Assembly: GCA_964631335.1 (NCBI GenBank)
Contig: CAZVXD010000009.1
Location: 1-33,767, forward strand
Source: JAFGHJ01 sp964631335
GTDB lineage: Bacteria > Hydrothermota > UBA3072
Length of the DNA: 33,767 bases
Reading direction: 5' to 3'
Each line of letters begins with the position of its first letter. Position 1 is the stretch's first letter. The notes beneath the pieces are model-generated. The model had not been told where the DNA came from, did no database searches, and saw only the letters and a list, made by a program, of their open reading frames with translations. This document shows positions 16,145-25,671 of this stretch, one piece after another. The position numbers and the translations under genes are program-made.

Positions 16145-17077
16145 ATGATTGGCATTACTCTCGGAGACCCTGGGGGCATCGGAATAGAGGTTGTTCTTAA
16201 AGCTCTTACTACTTACGAAAGAGATTTTATACTTTTCGGTAATCAGAAAGCGATCGAATATTATTCTCAGGAGTTAGACATAGAAGTTCCCGATAAGGTT
16301 AAAGTTGTAGATATTAAAGGTGATTTTTTCCCGGGTAAAATCAGCAAGGAAAACGGCAAGATTGCCTATGATTCTATAATCAAAGCGATCAAATTCGCTA
16401 AAGAAGGTATGTGTGAAGGTATAGTGACAGCGCCTATAAGTAAAAAAGCTCTTCATCTTGCCGGTTTTTCGTATCCCGGACATACGGAAATTTTGGCCGA
16501 GAAGTTTTCAAGCGGAAACTTTGGTATGATGATGGTCGCTCCCGGAATGAAAATAATTTTTTTAACCACACACGTTCCTTTTGTTTCTATTCCTTCATTA
16601 CTTTCAAAAGAATTGATTTTGGAAAAAGTGCTTCTTGCCCGAAGATATCTGAATCTTTATTGGGGTTTAAAAAATCCGTCTTTCGGGATTTTAGGGTTAA
16701 ATCCTCACGCGGGAGATGAGGGTTTGTTCGGAGACGAGGAAGAAAAAATAATTAAGCCAGCGATAAAAGAATTACGGAAAAGCGGTATAGATATAGAAGG
16801 TCCTTTCCCCGCGGATTCCTATTGGGGGTTCCAGAGTAAGGATTGTACCGTTGCCCTTTATCACGATCAGGGGATGATCCCTTTTAAACTTGAGCATCAC
16901 GAAGATGGGGTAAATGTTACTCTGGGATTGCCCATTCCCAGGACTTCTCCGGATCATGGTACGGCTTTCGATATAGCCGGAAAAGGAATCGCGAATCCGA
17001 ACAGTATGAAAGAATCTATTAAAATAGCGGTTAAGATGGCAGATGTTGGTCCTTCTGATATTAGTTTCATATCTTAA
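16145..17077 (+). CDS. pdxA: 4-hydroxythreonine-4-phosphate dehydrogenase
   Basis: A 310-residue cytoplasmic enzyme of the DXP-dependent vitamin B6 pathway. It oxidises 4-phosphohydroxy-L-threonine with NAD to a product that decarboxylates to 3-amino-1-hydroxyacetone phosphate, the PdxJ substrate. Family motifs are clear: GDPGGIGIEV near the start, TAPISKKAL, YPGHTEILAE (metal-binding His), NPHAGDEGLFG, GPFPADSYW, YHDQGMIPFK (metal-binding His) and TSPDHGTAFDIAG near the end. The length is close to the usual ~330. No clear ribosome-binding site precedes the ATG, so it probably depends on coupling. Its last 35 bases overlap the start of sprA in another frame. Its place between chaperones and a translocon gene is probably incidental to its reaction. 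Confidence 0.95.
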   Translation: MIGITLGDPGGIGIEVVLKALTTYERDFILFGNQKAIEYYSQELDIEVPDKVKVVDIKGDFFPGKISKENGKIAYDSIIKAIKFAKEGMCEGIVTAPISKKALHLAGFSYPGHTEILAEKFSSGNFGMMMVAPGMKIIFLTTHVPFVSIPSLLSKELILEKVLLARRYLNLYWGLKNPSFGILGLNPHAGDEGLFGDEEEKIIKPAIKELRKSGIDIEGPFPADSYWGFQSKDCTVALYHDQGMIPFKLEHHEDGVNVTLGLPIPRTSPDHGTAFDIAGKGIANPNSMKESIKIAVKMADVGPSDISFIS

Positions 17078-20000
17078 TCTTTCTAATTTTCCCGATAATA
17101 CGTACTATCAGGAAGAAATCACGAAATCTTCTTCTTTGTCGGATGGTTTTCTCAACATAAACTATTTTTACAATGGGTATTTTCTGTATTCGGAGGCGGG
17201 ACAGGATCTTGTGGAGTGGAGCGAGCAGTCATTTAATAGCAACTTTAGAACCCTTCTCGCTCGCGGAATAAAAGAAGAGACCGGAAGAACCGGAGCGGAA
17301 TCCAGAGAAGGGCTTATCCCGGATATAGACCTGGATTTAAAAATGCCCAGAGGGTTAACTTATATTCTTGGGGAAGGAGGGAATTTAAAAGTAGGTGGGT
17401 TCACCGAAATAGGTTTAGAGTTGAAACAAAACAGACAGACATACGGCGAATATGGAATATATTCTTCCTATCCTCTGATTATTCTCGATATGAGACTTAA
17501 AGCGGATATAAGCGGAACTATAGGAGAAAAATTGCATGTGGATATAAATCATGACTCCGATTTACCCGAGCAGGATAATGTGATGAAAATCTGGTATGGC
17601 GGTGCCGAAGGTGGAGCGGTAGGAAATGAAGATGATATAATACAGGAACTCCACCTGGGGCGTATTGCCGAGACCGGAAGTGAAAAACTCTTTGGGATAG
17701 CGACGAGAGGTAAAATAGGTTCAACTTCATTCGATTTGAGCGCGGGTAAGCTGGAAAGCGATGAAGTTTCGGGCAGTGATGCCGTAAATATCAGCAGCAA
17801 AGTCGAGGTAAAAAACGAAAAGGATTATTTACGGGAAGAATATTTTTATACCGGATTGCCTCATCGTTCGGATTCTTTAATAAGGTATAAGCTTTTTATC
17901 GACTACACCACGGAAGGAGAGCAATATAATCTGATGAAGTTCGACGGCGATACGATTGGTGATGTTTATTTCATTGAACTCGAGGATCTTGTGGACTATG
18001 AATTGAGGGAACTTATAATCCCGGGGAAACCTCCTTTACCATATTTTCATATATTAAATCCATACAAAATAAGTAATCGGAGATTGGGGGTTTATTTGAT
18101 CTATGCCGATTCTACGGGACGAGTAGATACATTGGGAGATTTAACCGGTGATAAGAAAACCCTTTATCAATTGAAATCGATTAACCCCGCTCCGAACGAT
18201 CCTTCCTGGAATTACCAGATGCGCAACGTATATTCTCTTGGAACAAGGCAACCTTCGAATGTGGATATAGAAATTTATAGAGTGGTGTCGTCCGGGAATA
18301 ATAGTCAAACGAACAGCGAAGGCAGGGAATATGCCGAAGTGCTTGGAATTACAACTGAAGAAGGGAAAGTAATATCATCCCAGATTTTGTGGAGAGACGG
18401 TTGTCTTATTTTTCCTGACAGCCTTCCTTTTTTAAATTCGGGGTTGGGCGTGGACACCGTTCCGGAAATATACAGAAAATTGCCTGGTTCAGCCAGTGGG
18501 CAGCCTTATGGGGTTGATTATGAAATATTGATTACAACCACATCTTCAACCACAGGGAATTTTAGATTAAAAAGCAGCGGTCCTATTATCGAAAATTCTG
18601 AAGTTTTGAAAGTTGACGGAAGTAAACTCACGCGTAATACGGATTATAAAATCGATTATATAACCGGAGAGGTAGAGTTTTTAGAGGGAGCACAGCTGCC
18701 TCCTGACGCGAAAATAACTTATGAATTTAAATGTAAACCTTATTTTGCTTTCGACTCGAAGTACAAAACTCAACTTAATGTTAAAACCGAACCGATAGAA
18801 GACAGCCGCCTAAATGTTGATTTTGGTTTTCTTACCCGTTCAGATGATGACAGTTATCGTCCTCGTGTGGGTAAAGAACCTTCTAACATTGCTCTGGGCA
18901 AGGTAGATTTTTCTCTGGATAAAGAACCGGAATTTCTTAACAGAGTTTTCGCCAGTCTTCCTTTTGTCGACGAAGACAGCAAATCGCACTTCAATATAGA
19001 CGGTTCATACGGTTTTTCTATGCCGAATCCGGCGACGAACGGAGAAAGTTATCTGGATGATATGGAATCCGTCGCCCGGCCCGTTTCCTTAGGATTTAGC
19101 GCTCAGGCGTGGAATTATTCGAGTCTGCCAGACGAAACGATCGATGTCAATAATCTTGCTAAATTAGAATGGTTTTCCGATAGCCATTACTCCAAAAGGG
19201 ATATTTTTAGTGAATATGAGGATGTTTCTTATGCGGAGAGCAAAATCGGTGTAATGATGCTTTCTTTTCAGCCGGATAATAGAGATCAATGGGGCGGAAT
19301 TATGAGAACTTTTACGAGAGAGCAGAATCTTTCCAGGCAGAATTTCCTTGAAATCTGGGTTAAAGCCGATGAGGGGGAATTGATTTTCGACATGGGAAAT
19401 AATATGGACGAAGATCAGGCGAGATGGGGAAGAAGTTCTTCGGGAGCCGATTCGATTATAGCTCCCAACGGAAAGTGGGATACCGAAGATAAGAATGGAG
19501 ATGGATCTTTACAGGGAGGAGAAGACACGGGGCTGGATGGAGTAAAGATGAACGACAATCAGTGGGCTTACGATCCGGACAATTATGACGCAGGGGTGGA
19601 TGATTTTAACGGCGATCCCAGTTCTTTCGGTGATTCGGTGAGAACGAAGAATAAAGAAGGTAATCGTCAATTGGATTCAGAAGATCTTAATGGCGATTAT
19701 ACTTTTGAGACAGAAAACGACCTCTTTAGATACAGGATAGATCTCTCTTCCGGGGAATACTTGTCTAAAGAAGGTTTGAACGGATGGAAAGTATTTGTTG
19801 TGCCTCTTCAGGATTCATTGTGTTTTGAAAAAATAGGGGATCCGTCATTTGAAAGAATTCAATATACAAGATTGTGGTTTACGGGAATGAATACGGATAC
19901 GAGAATTACTATCGCAAAGATAGATATAGTTGGCAATAAGTGGGAAAATAAAGGGGTGCGTTTTTCTTTAAACGATTCCGTGAATAGCGCAGGTGGTTCT

Positions 20001-22484
20001 TTTAAGGTAAGTTTCAGGAACGATCGCGAGGATGAAGATTATGTTTCTCCGGTAGAGAGAATAAGAGAGCCCGGGACTTACTCTTATCAAAAAGAACAGT
20101 CTCTTTCATTTCAAGTTGATTCCTTGCTTCCGGATAATTATTGTTTAGTGGAAAACTATCTCGAGTTGCCCTTAGAAAGCAGGGGGAAGGGTTACGATTT
20201 CCGTCTATACAAAGAATTGAATTTTTATACCACTTTATTTAAAGAAAATACGAATGATTCTGTAGAAGTTTTTATAAGGCTTCTTACCGATCCTCTAAAT
20301 TATTACCAGTTCAATACTTTTGCTTATAGGGACAAATGGGATACTGTTCATGTTTTTTTCGATGATTTCACCGACTTAAAGATGGCAGGGGATACATTAG
20401 AAGGCAGGTATTCTCTTAAGGGCGCTCCTTCTTTTCAGAATATTGTTTTTTTGCAGCTTGGTGTGGTAAACAATACTGCAGAAAGGTTGGAGAGTGAAAT
20501 TTTGATCAACGATATAATTCTCAAAGGAGCGGACAACAGGTTAGGCAGCGATGTCGATTTATCTTTATCTACAAATGTAGGAGACCTTATTACCGGATTG
20601 ACTTACAATATTAGCCGGGAATCCTCCAATTATAAAGGCCGGTTGGACGATTTAAGAGAATTAGGGGATAGAGAAGTTGTTTCTCAGGGTTTTAAAATAA
20701 CTGCCGATGCCGGGAAATTTTTAAACAAATTTATTAGTTTGCCTGTTTCTTATAACGTTAGCGGAAGTCAGGGGACTCCTGTTTATATGGTAAATTCAGA
20801 TATCAAATTATCTCCGGAAGATGCAGATTCTCTTGCCAATAAGGGATATTCGAGAGATATTACCGTCAGTCTTTCGAAACCGGCCGAATCTGATAATTGG
20901 TTTTTAAAACACACAATCGATAATTTAAAATTGAGCGGGTCGTATAGAAGAGGAGGAAGCTTTACTCCCTTAAAGAGCGCGGATACAACCATGAGTACAA
21001 CCGCTTCGTTGAATTATAGTTTGCAGATGCCGCGGCTTTCTCCTCCTGTCTTTTCGGGAAAATCTTCGTCTTTACTGCCTTCAAATATAGGATTTAAGAC
21101 CTCTTATGAATACAGTGAAAGAGAAAAATACAATTATAAAGACTCTTTGTATGAGCAAATAGAAGTACCATTAAAGAAAGAAATTACTTCTTACGCCACT
21201 TTAGCCTACGAACCAATCAGATGGATAGATGTGGATTACTCATTGACCGCGCGAAATGACCTCCGGGATAAAGATATCTTTTCGGAAGATTATTCTCTGT
21301 CCGACCTTGCAAGAGACGCGGCTTTACTAAAAGAAGAAATCAGCGCGAGTCATCGATCCGATCAATTAGGAGTTAACAGTTTAAACGTGACATATAGAAC
21401 ATCTTTTAGCCAGAACCATGAGATCGAGTACGCGAGGACCCTGGGGGATTCTCTTGATGTTCGTAGATGCAGCCAGGATAGAACCATAAGGCTGAACGAT
21501 GATTTCAAAATAGGCTCGTTACTGGAAAAGGTTCCCGTTATTTCGGGTTTTGCCAAAAATATCTCTCCGGTTAGGGCTTCGGTTACCTGGAGCAAACAGG
21601 GGACTTTTTCTTATTTGAATTCGCTCCCGGGTTATAGATTTAGATATGGAATAGAAACCACGCCGGAATCTTCTCATTTTGAAAGGGTGGAAAAAAACGA
21701 TGGAGGTTATAGCGACCTGATATTTTCTCTGTCTTCCGGATTTTCTTTTTCAATAGTAAATTTAAAGTTAAACTGGAGAAAATCCCTAAATACTCCGGAT
21801 GATTTTCAGAAAGAGAACACACAGACTCCGAAAGAAACTATTGAATACACCACTTTGCCGAAATTTACCTTTCTGCCTGAAATCGATGTTAATTTCCCGG
21901 GAATCCACAAATACATACCCTTTTTGGACAATTATGTGCGGCGGGCAACATTATCGTTTTCAATTAGCCAGGATTCTTCGGCAACCAGAGGTCTTGCCGG
22001 TGAAGAATTTTCTTCAGGCGATTATTCGCGTAGTTTCCTGCCGACTCTCGATATGGATTTTAAAAATGGTCTGGGTTTAACTATGACTTACAGAAATAAT
22101 ATAAATAGAGATTATCCGGATTCAAAACTCAACACTCGCGGACAATCAGAAGAAATACGGATAAATTGTGACTATACTTTGAAACCTTCTGCCCAGGGAT
22201 TTCCGTTGCTTTTCTTTGGCAGGCTTAAGTTTGATAAACCAGTATATCTGAGCGCGTCATTCAGTATTAAGGATAATGTTAGCTATAGGTCCGATGTTTC
22301 AGGTGACGAATCTTTAAAAGAAGATACCCGAACCATGGAATTCAATCTCAATGGTAGCTACACTTTTACGAATATGGCATCCGGGGATCTGACAATCAAT
22401 TTCACAAGATACATCAACAACAGACTCGATAATATGTCTTCAACCAGTTACGGCGGAGCCTTTAACGTAAAGATCAATTTCTAA
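17043..22484 (+). CDS. sprA: Type IX secretion translocon protein SprA (Sov)
   Basis: An 1813-residue outer-membrane protein. SprA forms the very large beta-barrel pore through which T9SS substrates leave the periplasm. Family signs are repeated beta-strand segments throughout, LPEQDNVMKIWYGG...DDIIQELHLGRI at ~174-208, YNMR-type motifs, and the conserved region SMPNPATNGESYLDDMES at ~658-676. Residues ~810-900 hold Asp/Gly-rich calcium-binding-like loops (DKNGDGSL, DLNGDYTF), also seen in known SprA proteins. The last residue is Phe, as expected for an outer-membrane barrel. At 1813 residues it is shorter than the ~2300-2500 of Bacteroidota. The start ATG lies 35 bases inside pdxA and gives a short signal peptide (MLVLLILVSYL). 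The gene ends just before the assembly gap. Confidence 0.9.
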   Translation: MLVLLILVSYLNLSNFPDNTYYQEEITKSSSLSDGFLNINYFYNGYFLYSEAGQDLVEWSEQSFNSNFRTLLARGIKEETGRTGAESREGLIPDIDLDLKMPRGLTYILGEGGNLKVGGFTEIGLELKQNRQTYGEYGIYSSYPLIILDMRLKADISGTIGEKLHVDINHDSDLPEQDNVMKIWYGGAEGGAVGNEDDIIQELHLGRIAETGSEKLFGIATRGKIGSTSFDLSAGKLESDEVSGSDAVNISSKVEVKNEKDYLREEYFYTGLPHRSDSLIRYKLFIDYTTEGEQYNLMKFDGDTIGDVYFIELEDLVDYELRELIIPGKPPLPYFHILNPYKISNRRLGVYLIYADSTGRVDTLGDLTGDKKTLYQLKSINPAPNDPSWNYQMRNVYSLGTRQPSNVDIEIYRVVSSGNNSQTNSEGREYAEVLGITTEEGKVISSQILWRDGCLIFPDSLPFLNSGLGVDTVPEIYRKLPGSASGQPYGVDYEILITTTSSTTGNFRLKSSGPIIENSEVLKVDGSKLTRNTDYKIDYITGEVEFLEGAQLPPDAKITYEFKCKPYFAFDSKYKTQLNVKTEPIEDSRLNVDFGFLTRSDDDSYRPRVGKEPSNIALGKVDFSLDKEPEFLNRVFASLPFVDEDSKSHFNIDGSYGFSMPNPATNGESYLDDMESVARPVSLGFSAQAWNYSSLPDETIDVNNLAKLEWFSDSHYSKRDIFSEYEDVSYAESKIGVMMLSFQPDNRDQWGGIMRTFTREQNLSRQNFLEIWVKADEGELIFDMGNNMDEDQARWGRSSSGADSIIAPNGKWDTEDKNGDGSLQGGEDTGLDGVKMNDNQWAYDPDNYDAGVDDFNGDPSSFGDSVRTKNKEGNRQLDSEDLNGDYTFETENDLFRYRIDLSSGEYLSKEGLNGWKVFVVPLQDSLCFEKIGDPSFERIQYTRLWFTGMNTDTRITIAKIDIVGNKWENKGVRFSLNDSVNSAGGSFKVSFRNDREDEDYVSPVERIREPGTYSYQKEQSLSFQVDSLLPDNYCLVENYLELPLESRGKGYDFRLYKELNFYTTLFKENTNDSVEVFIRLLTDPLNYYQFNTFAYRDKWDTVHVFFDDFTDLKMAGDTLEGRYSLKGAPSFQNIVFLQLGVVNNTAERLESEILINDIILKGADNRLGSDVDLSLSTNVGDLITGLTYNISRESSNYKGRLDDLRELGDREVVSQGFKITADAGKFLNKFISLPVSYNVSGSQGTPVYMVNSDIKLSPEDADSLANKGYSRDITVSLSKPAESDNWFLKHTIDNLKLSGSYRRGGSFTPLKSADTTMSTTASLNYSLQMPRLSPPVFSGKSSSLLPSNIGFKTSYEYSEREKYNYKDSLYEQIEVPLKKEITSYATLAYEPIRWIDVDYSLTARNDLRDKDIFSEDYSLSDLARDAALLKEEISASHRSDQLGVNSLNVTYRTSFSQNHEIEYARTLGDSLDVRRCSQDRTIRLNDDFKIGSLLEKVPVISGFAKNISPVRASVTWSKQGTFSYLNSLPGYRFRYGIETTPESSHFERVEKNDGGYSDLIFSLSSGFSFSIVNLKLNWRKSLNTPDDFQKENTQTPKETIEYTTLPKFTFLPEIDVNFPGIHKYIPFLDNYVRRATLSFSISQDSSATRGLAGEEFSSGDYSRSFLPTLDMDFKNGLGLTMTYRNNINRDYPDSKLNTRGQSEEIRINCDYTLKPSAQGFPLLFFGRLKFDKPVYLSASFSIKDNVSYRSDVSGDESLKEDTRTMEFNLNGSYTFTNMASGDLTINFTRYINNRLDNMSSTSYGGAFNVKINF

Positions 22485-22501
22485 CTATTAATTTATATAT
22501 T

Positions 22502-22601
22502 NNNNNNNNNNNNNNNNNNNNNNNNNNNNNNNNNNNNNNNNNNNNNNNNNNNNNNNNNNNNNNNNNNNNNNNNNNNNNNNNNNNNNNNNNNNNNNNNNNN
22601 N
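22502..22601. other. Assembly gap of 100 Ns
   Basis: Exactly 100 Ns, a size commonly used for gaps of unknown length. The gap removes the 3' end of pilQ and whatever terminators lie between sprA and pilQ. The 17 bases between the sprA stop and the gap are AT-rich and uninformative. Confidence 0.98.
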
Positions 22602-23968
22602 CCGGGAACGACATCGCTCATTTCCACGCCGATTTCCATTGTAATGTCTCCGGCTGAGTTTATATGAGGAGTAACATTTAATTCGATACCGGCTTGATAC
22701 CATCTGGTTATAGGCTGCCCATTGATATCTAAAGTGGTTATCGCGAATCTTTTACCGCCGAAAATGGTGGCTTCTTTGTTGTTTACTGTTGTAACCCTGG
22801 GGTTCGAGGTAATATCCAGCCTCTGATCCTGCTCCATAGCCATAAGACGGGTTGTAAGATTGCCCCAATCCTGAACAGTGGCAACGTTAACAAAAGCACC
22901 GGTTGCCGGCCCTGCGGGAGTGACATGTTGAACATCTCCGTCAACATTAAAGGTCTCGTTCCTCAGACCTGTCACCTGCCACGATAGCCCCAGTTCTCTG
23001 GCCGCGGTCCTGTCTATATCCACTATCTTAGAAGTTATGGCGACCTGCAAAGTCTTTTTATCCAGCGCTTTTACAAGGCTCTCCACGTCTTTTAGTTTTA
23101 ATGCTATATCGCTAACGATAATGGAATTTGTTCGAACATCCGTTTCTATTATTCCTCTCTTGGATAGCAGTGACTTTATTGGGCTCGATATTTCCTGGGG
23201 TGTGGTAAACTCGAGTACAAAAACCTTTCTTTTTATAGGTTTGGACATCTCAATATTTTCTTGTTCTTTTGCGAATGTTTGAGGCTTCCCAATCCTTATG
23301 ACTCCGTTTTCAATGACATAGGTATAACCTTTTGTTTTCAGAACCAGATCCATAGCTTCTTCCCACGCTATATTATCCAGTTCTACGGTTATTACACCTC
23401 TGACTTCGTCGCCGATGATAATATTCATTCCGCTGGCTTGAGCTATGGAACGAAGGGTGGTTACCAGATCGGCATTTTCAAGTCTCATCGATATTCTTTT
23501 TTGTGTGTCTCCTTGATAAGAGGATTTCCCTGTTGTTTTTTCCTGTTTTGTCTCGGCTTTACCGCTGACACTCCAGGTCTGGAAAGAACCGCTTTCGCTG
23601 TTCAATTTAAGGGAAATTGTATTTATGCTTGGATTGGAAATTTCATAACTAAAATTTTCCGAGCGTTCAATAACTATTCGTGTCAGAGAAGCGGAGGCGA
23701 TATACGATAAAGCTATGCTTTCTATTCCGCCTCTATTGATATTCCACAGATTCCCTTCGATCGCGTCTTTTGTTTGGAGAAGGTCGATAACTATTTTATT
23801 GTCCATGGTAAAATCTGAACAGTTTGCATAATCGGTAAGAATGAAAGTTACTTCAGTCATACCGTCGACATAGCCGACTTCAATATCCGTTAATTCCGGT
23901 TCACCTTCAGGGTTACCCAGAATTATAAAGGGGAGTAATAAAATTAACAGGGAAATTCTTTTATACAT
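22602..23968 (-). CDS. pilQ: Type IV pilus secretin PilQ, 3' end lost in the assembly gap
   Basis: About 455 residues are visible. PilQ forms the outer-membrane channel through which the type IV pilus passes. Residues 1-18 form a signal peptide. Residues ~25-125 resemble an AMIN domain (peptidoglycan binding), ~157-225 an STN/secretin short domain (RISMRLENADLVTTLRSIAQ), and ~243-310 a secretin N0/N1-type domain (VFVLEFTTPQEISSPIKSLL, TNSIIVSD). Residues ~320-455 begin the secretin pore domain (VAITSKIVDIDR, ARELGLSW, ITSNPRVTTVNNKEATIFGG). The sequence stops where the conserved GGL and LGDIPxLGxLF motifs of secretins should follow. GAGAGGTGAT is the ribosome-binding site. It is the last gene of the pilM-Q operon and starts 3 bases after pilP. 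Confidence 0.93.
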
Positions 23969-23971
23969 AAA

Positions 23972-24547
23972 TCACCTCTCTTGTTTTTTTAAAGATAAAG
24001 TTACTTTTGTCTGCTCTCCGAATTTTCTGAGTAAAAAACTAATAGACGAATCTGTGACGTTCAAAACTTTGCCTCCGACGACTATATCGCCTTCTTTTAG
24101 CACAAAACCACGGTTTCCTTCTTTCACAATAGCGAGATATTTATCTTTAACCCAGATAATTCCGGATAATTCAGCTAAGTCGACATTCAGCTTTTTCTCC
24201 TGTTCTTCAGAGCCCGTAAGCAAAGGCGCGAAGGGATCGGGGTTCCCTCTATCCGAATAAAAAGCTCTAACCCAGTTAAGGGCTTCGCCGATATTCTCCA
24301 GCGAATCCATCATTGCGCTGTCGATTTCTTCTTCACTACTTTCTCCTTCAGTGTCATCAGCGGCAGTTATGATGTTGAAAATTTCGGCTTTACCCGTAGT
24401 TGCTTCACTCTTTTCGGGAGAGAAAAACTTTACTGTTTTTGCCAGAATTTCGTTGAATATATTGCCTCCGTTTTCTTCAGCGCAACCCGAAAGGATTAAA
24501 AGAGTCATGAAAATTAAAATGAATTTAAAGGATATTTTATCCTTCAA
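23972..24547 (-). CDS. pilP: Type IV pilus assembly lipoprotein PilP
   Basis: A 191-residue lipoprotein with a clear lipobox (FMTLLILSGC). PilP links the inner-membrane PilMNO complex to the PilQ secretin. Residues ~30-100 are acidic and probably disordered, as in other PilP proteins. The motif NPDPFAPLL, close to the family's R-DPF-P signature, precedes a beta-rich C-terminal domain (IIWVKDKYLAIV, GFVLKEGDIV, KVLNVTDSSISF) matching the PilP fold. The 5' end overlaps pilO by 11 bases and pilQ follows by 3 bases. Gene order supports the call as much as the sequence does. Confidence 0.88.
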   Translation of the reverse strand: MKDKISFKFILIFMTLLILSGCAEENGGNIFNEILAKTVKFFSPEKSEATTGKAEIFNIITAADDTEGESSEEEIDSAMMDSLENIGEALNWVRAFYSDRGNPDPFAPLLTGSEEQEKKLNVDLAELSGIIWVKDKYLAIVKEGNRGFVLKEGDIVVGGKVLNVTDSSISFLLRKFGEQTKVTLSLKKQER

Positions 24548-25091
24548 CTTTTCCTCCTTTTGTTACATAAGTGAGCAAGTTAAAAGAAGCCGATAACAAC
24601 ATTTCTTCTTCATTCGAACTTGAAACGGGATTTAACTTCAAATCTCTTATGTTTACAATTCTTTCCATATTGTTCAAATCGGCCAGGAAACTGCCTATTT
24701 TATGATAGCCTCCGTGGACCTGTATTTCAATTCGTATTTCGTCGTATTTTTCTTTTGAGTTTCGACCTAAAGGTTTTAGATGCTTGATCTTAACTTCATT
24801 CTTTGAGCTCTCTTTAGTGAGTGTGGTGAGCAACGTCGATATGCTTGCTTCCGTGGGGAGCATTTTTTTCGCCTGATTCCATTTCGCGGAAACAATTTGA
24901 AGTTTTCTGGCAGCTTCTTTCTTTCTTTTTACAACCGCGATCGTTTTGCTAAGTTGAGTTTCTAATTCTTTATATTCTTTTCTTTTTACGGCGATTTTCG
25001 AATCCTTTTCTTTTATTACAGTAAAATACATGCCAAAGCCGATTAAAAGAGCAAGAACAATTACAATTATGGAAGCCCGCATTCCTTTCAA
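24537..25091 (-). CDS. pilO: Type IV pilus inner-membrane protein PilO
   Basis: A 184-residue protein with one N-terminal membrane span (IIVIVLALLIGFGMYFTVI), a coiled coil at ~30-75 and a C-terminal ferredoxin-like periplasmic domain (KIKHLKPLGR, IEIQVHGGYHKIGSFLADL, VNIRDLKLNP). That is the PilO layout. PilO pairs with PilN to form the periplasmic scaffold of the pilus alignment complex. It overlaps pilN by 4 bases upstream and pilP by 11 bases downstream. Confidence 0.92.
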   Translation of the reverse strand: MKGMRASIIVIVLALLIGFGMYFTVIKEKDSKIAVKRKEYKELETQLSKTIAVVKRKKEAARKLQIVSAKWNQAKKMLPTEASISTLLTTLTKESSKNEVKIKHLKPLGRNSKEKYDEIRIEIQVHGGYHKIGSFLADLNNMERIVNIRDLKLNPVSSSNEEEMLLSASFNLLTYVTKGGKVEG

Positions 25092-25669
25092 TTTGAACCT
25101 CCTTGAGTTATTCCGCCAGATAATTGGAAACCAATAACCGAATGTTCTTTTTCTTCGGTTTCTTTAATTTCGTCTAATTTTACATCGCTAAAATAAGATG
25201 AACCGTTTAATTTATCCATAAAATTTGAGATCATGTAGTTGGAGAAAGTTTTTCCGTTCAATTTGAAACGTTTATTGCTTTCCTCGAACAGAACAAGCCA
25301 CATATATTCAGGTTTTAGTTTGTTTAATTCGTCCAGTATGTGAAAATATAGCGCGCGTCCTTCATTAAGATTTTGAACGAGTGCTACCCACTCTTTAAGT
25401 TCTGCCTGTTGCCTTTCTATGTCTTCCACCATTTTTCTTTCTTTTTCGAGCTCCTTAAGCTGTTGTTGCGCTTTTGCTATTTCGTTGTTAAGGTTCCGGA
25501 GTTCCCTGTCTTTACTGAAATTCAACCACGCGACCAATCCTATGGAAAATAACAGTAACAAGATAGAAAGAATCATGTCGAGTTTAGGAATACGTAAAGC
25601 GGGTCTTTTGAATTTAACTTCTCTTACTTTCTTTCGTTGTTCTTCAGGTACCAGATTAACTTTTATCAT
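25088..25669 (-). CDS. pilN: Type IV pilus inner-membrane protein PilN
   Basis: A 193-residue protein. It starts with the typical PilN cytoplasmic motif (MIKVNLVPEEQRK), whose I-NLLP-like segment binds PilM. A membrane span follows at ~32-51 (MILSILLLLFSIGLVAWLNF), then a coiled coil at ~55-95 and a periplasmic domain (YFHILDELNKLKPEYMWL, VIGFQLSGGI). The start is 2 bases beyond the pilM stop with a GGGGG-type ribosome-binding site inside the end of pilM. It should recruit PilM and pair with PilO. Confidence 0.93.
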   Translation of the reverse strand: MIKVNLVPEEQRKKVREVKFKRPALRIPKLDMILSILLLLFSIGLVAWLNFSKDRELRNLNNEIAKAQQQLKELEKERKMVEDIERQQAELKEWVALVQNLNEGRALYFHILDELNKLKPEYMWLVLFEESNKRFKLNGKTFSNYMISNFMDKLNGSSYFSDVKLDEIKETEEKEHSVIGFQLSGGITQGGSN

Positions 25670-25671
25670 GA

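Noticed and set aside
22488..22703. Frames that appear to run across the Ns
   Set aside because: The gap length is nominal, so any reading frame joining both sides is meaningless.
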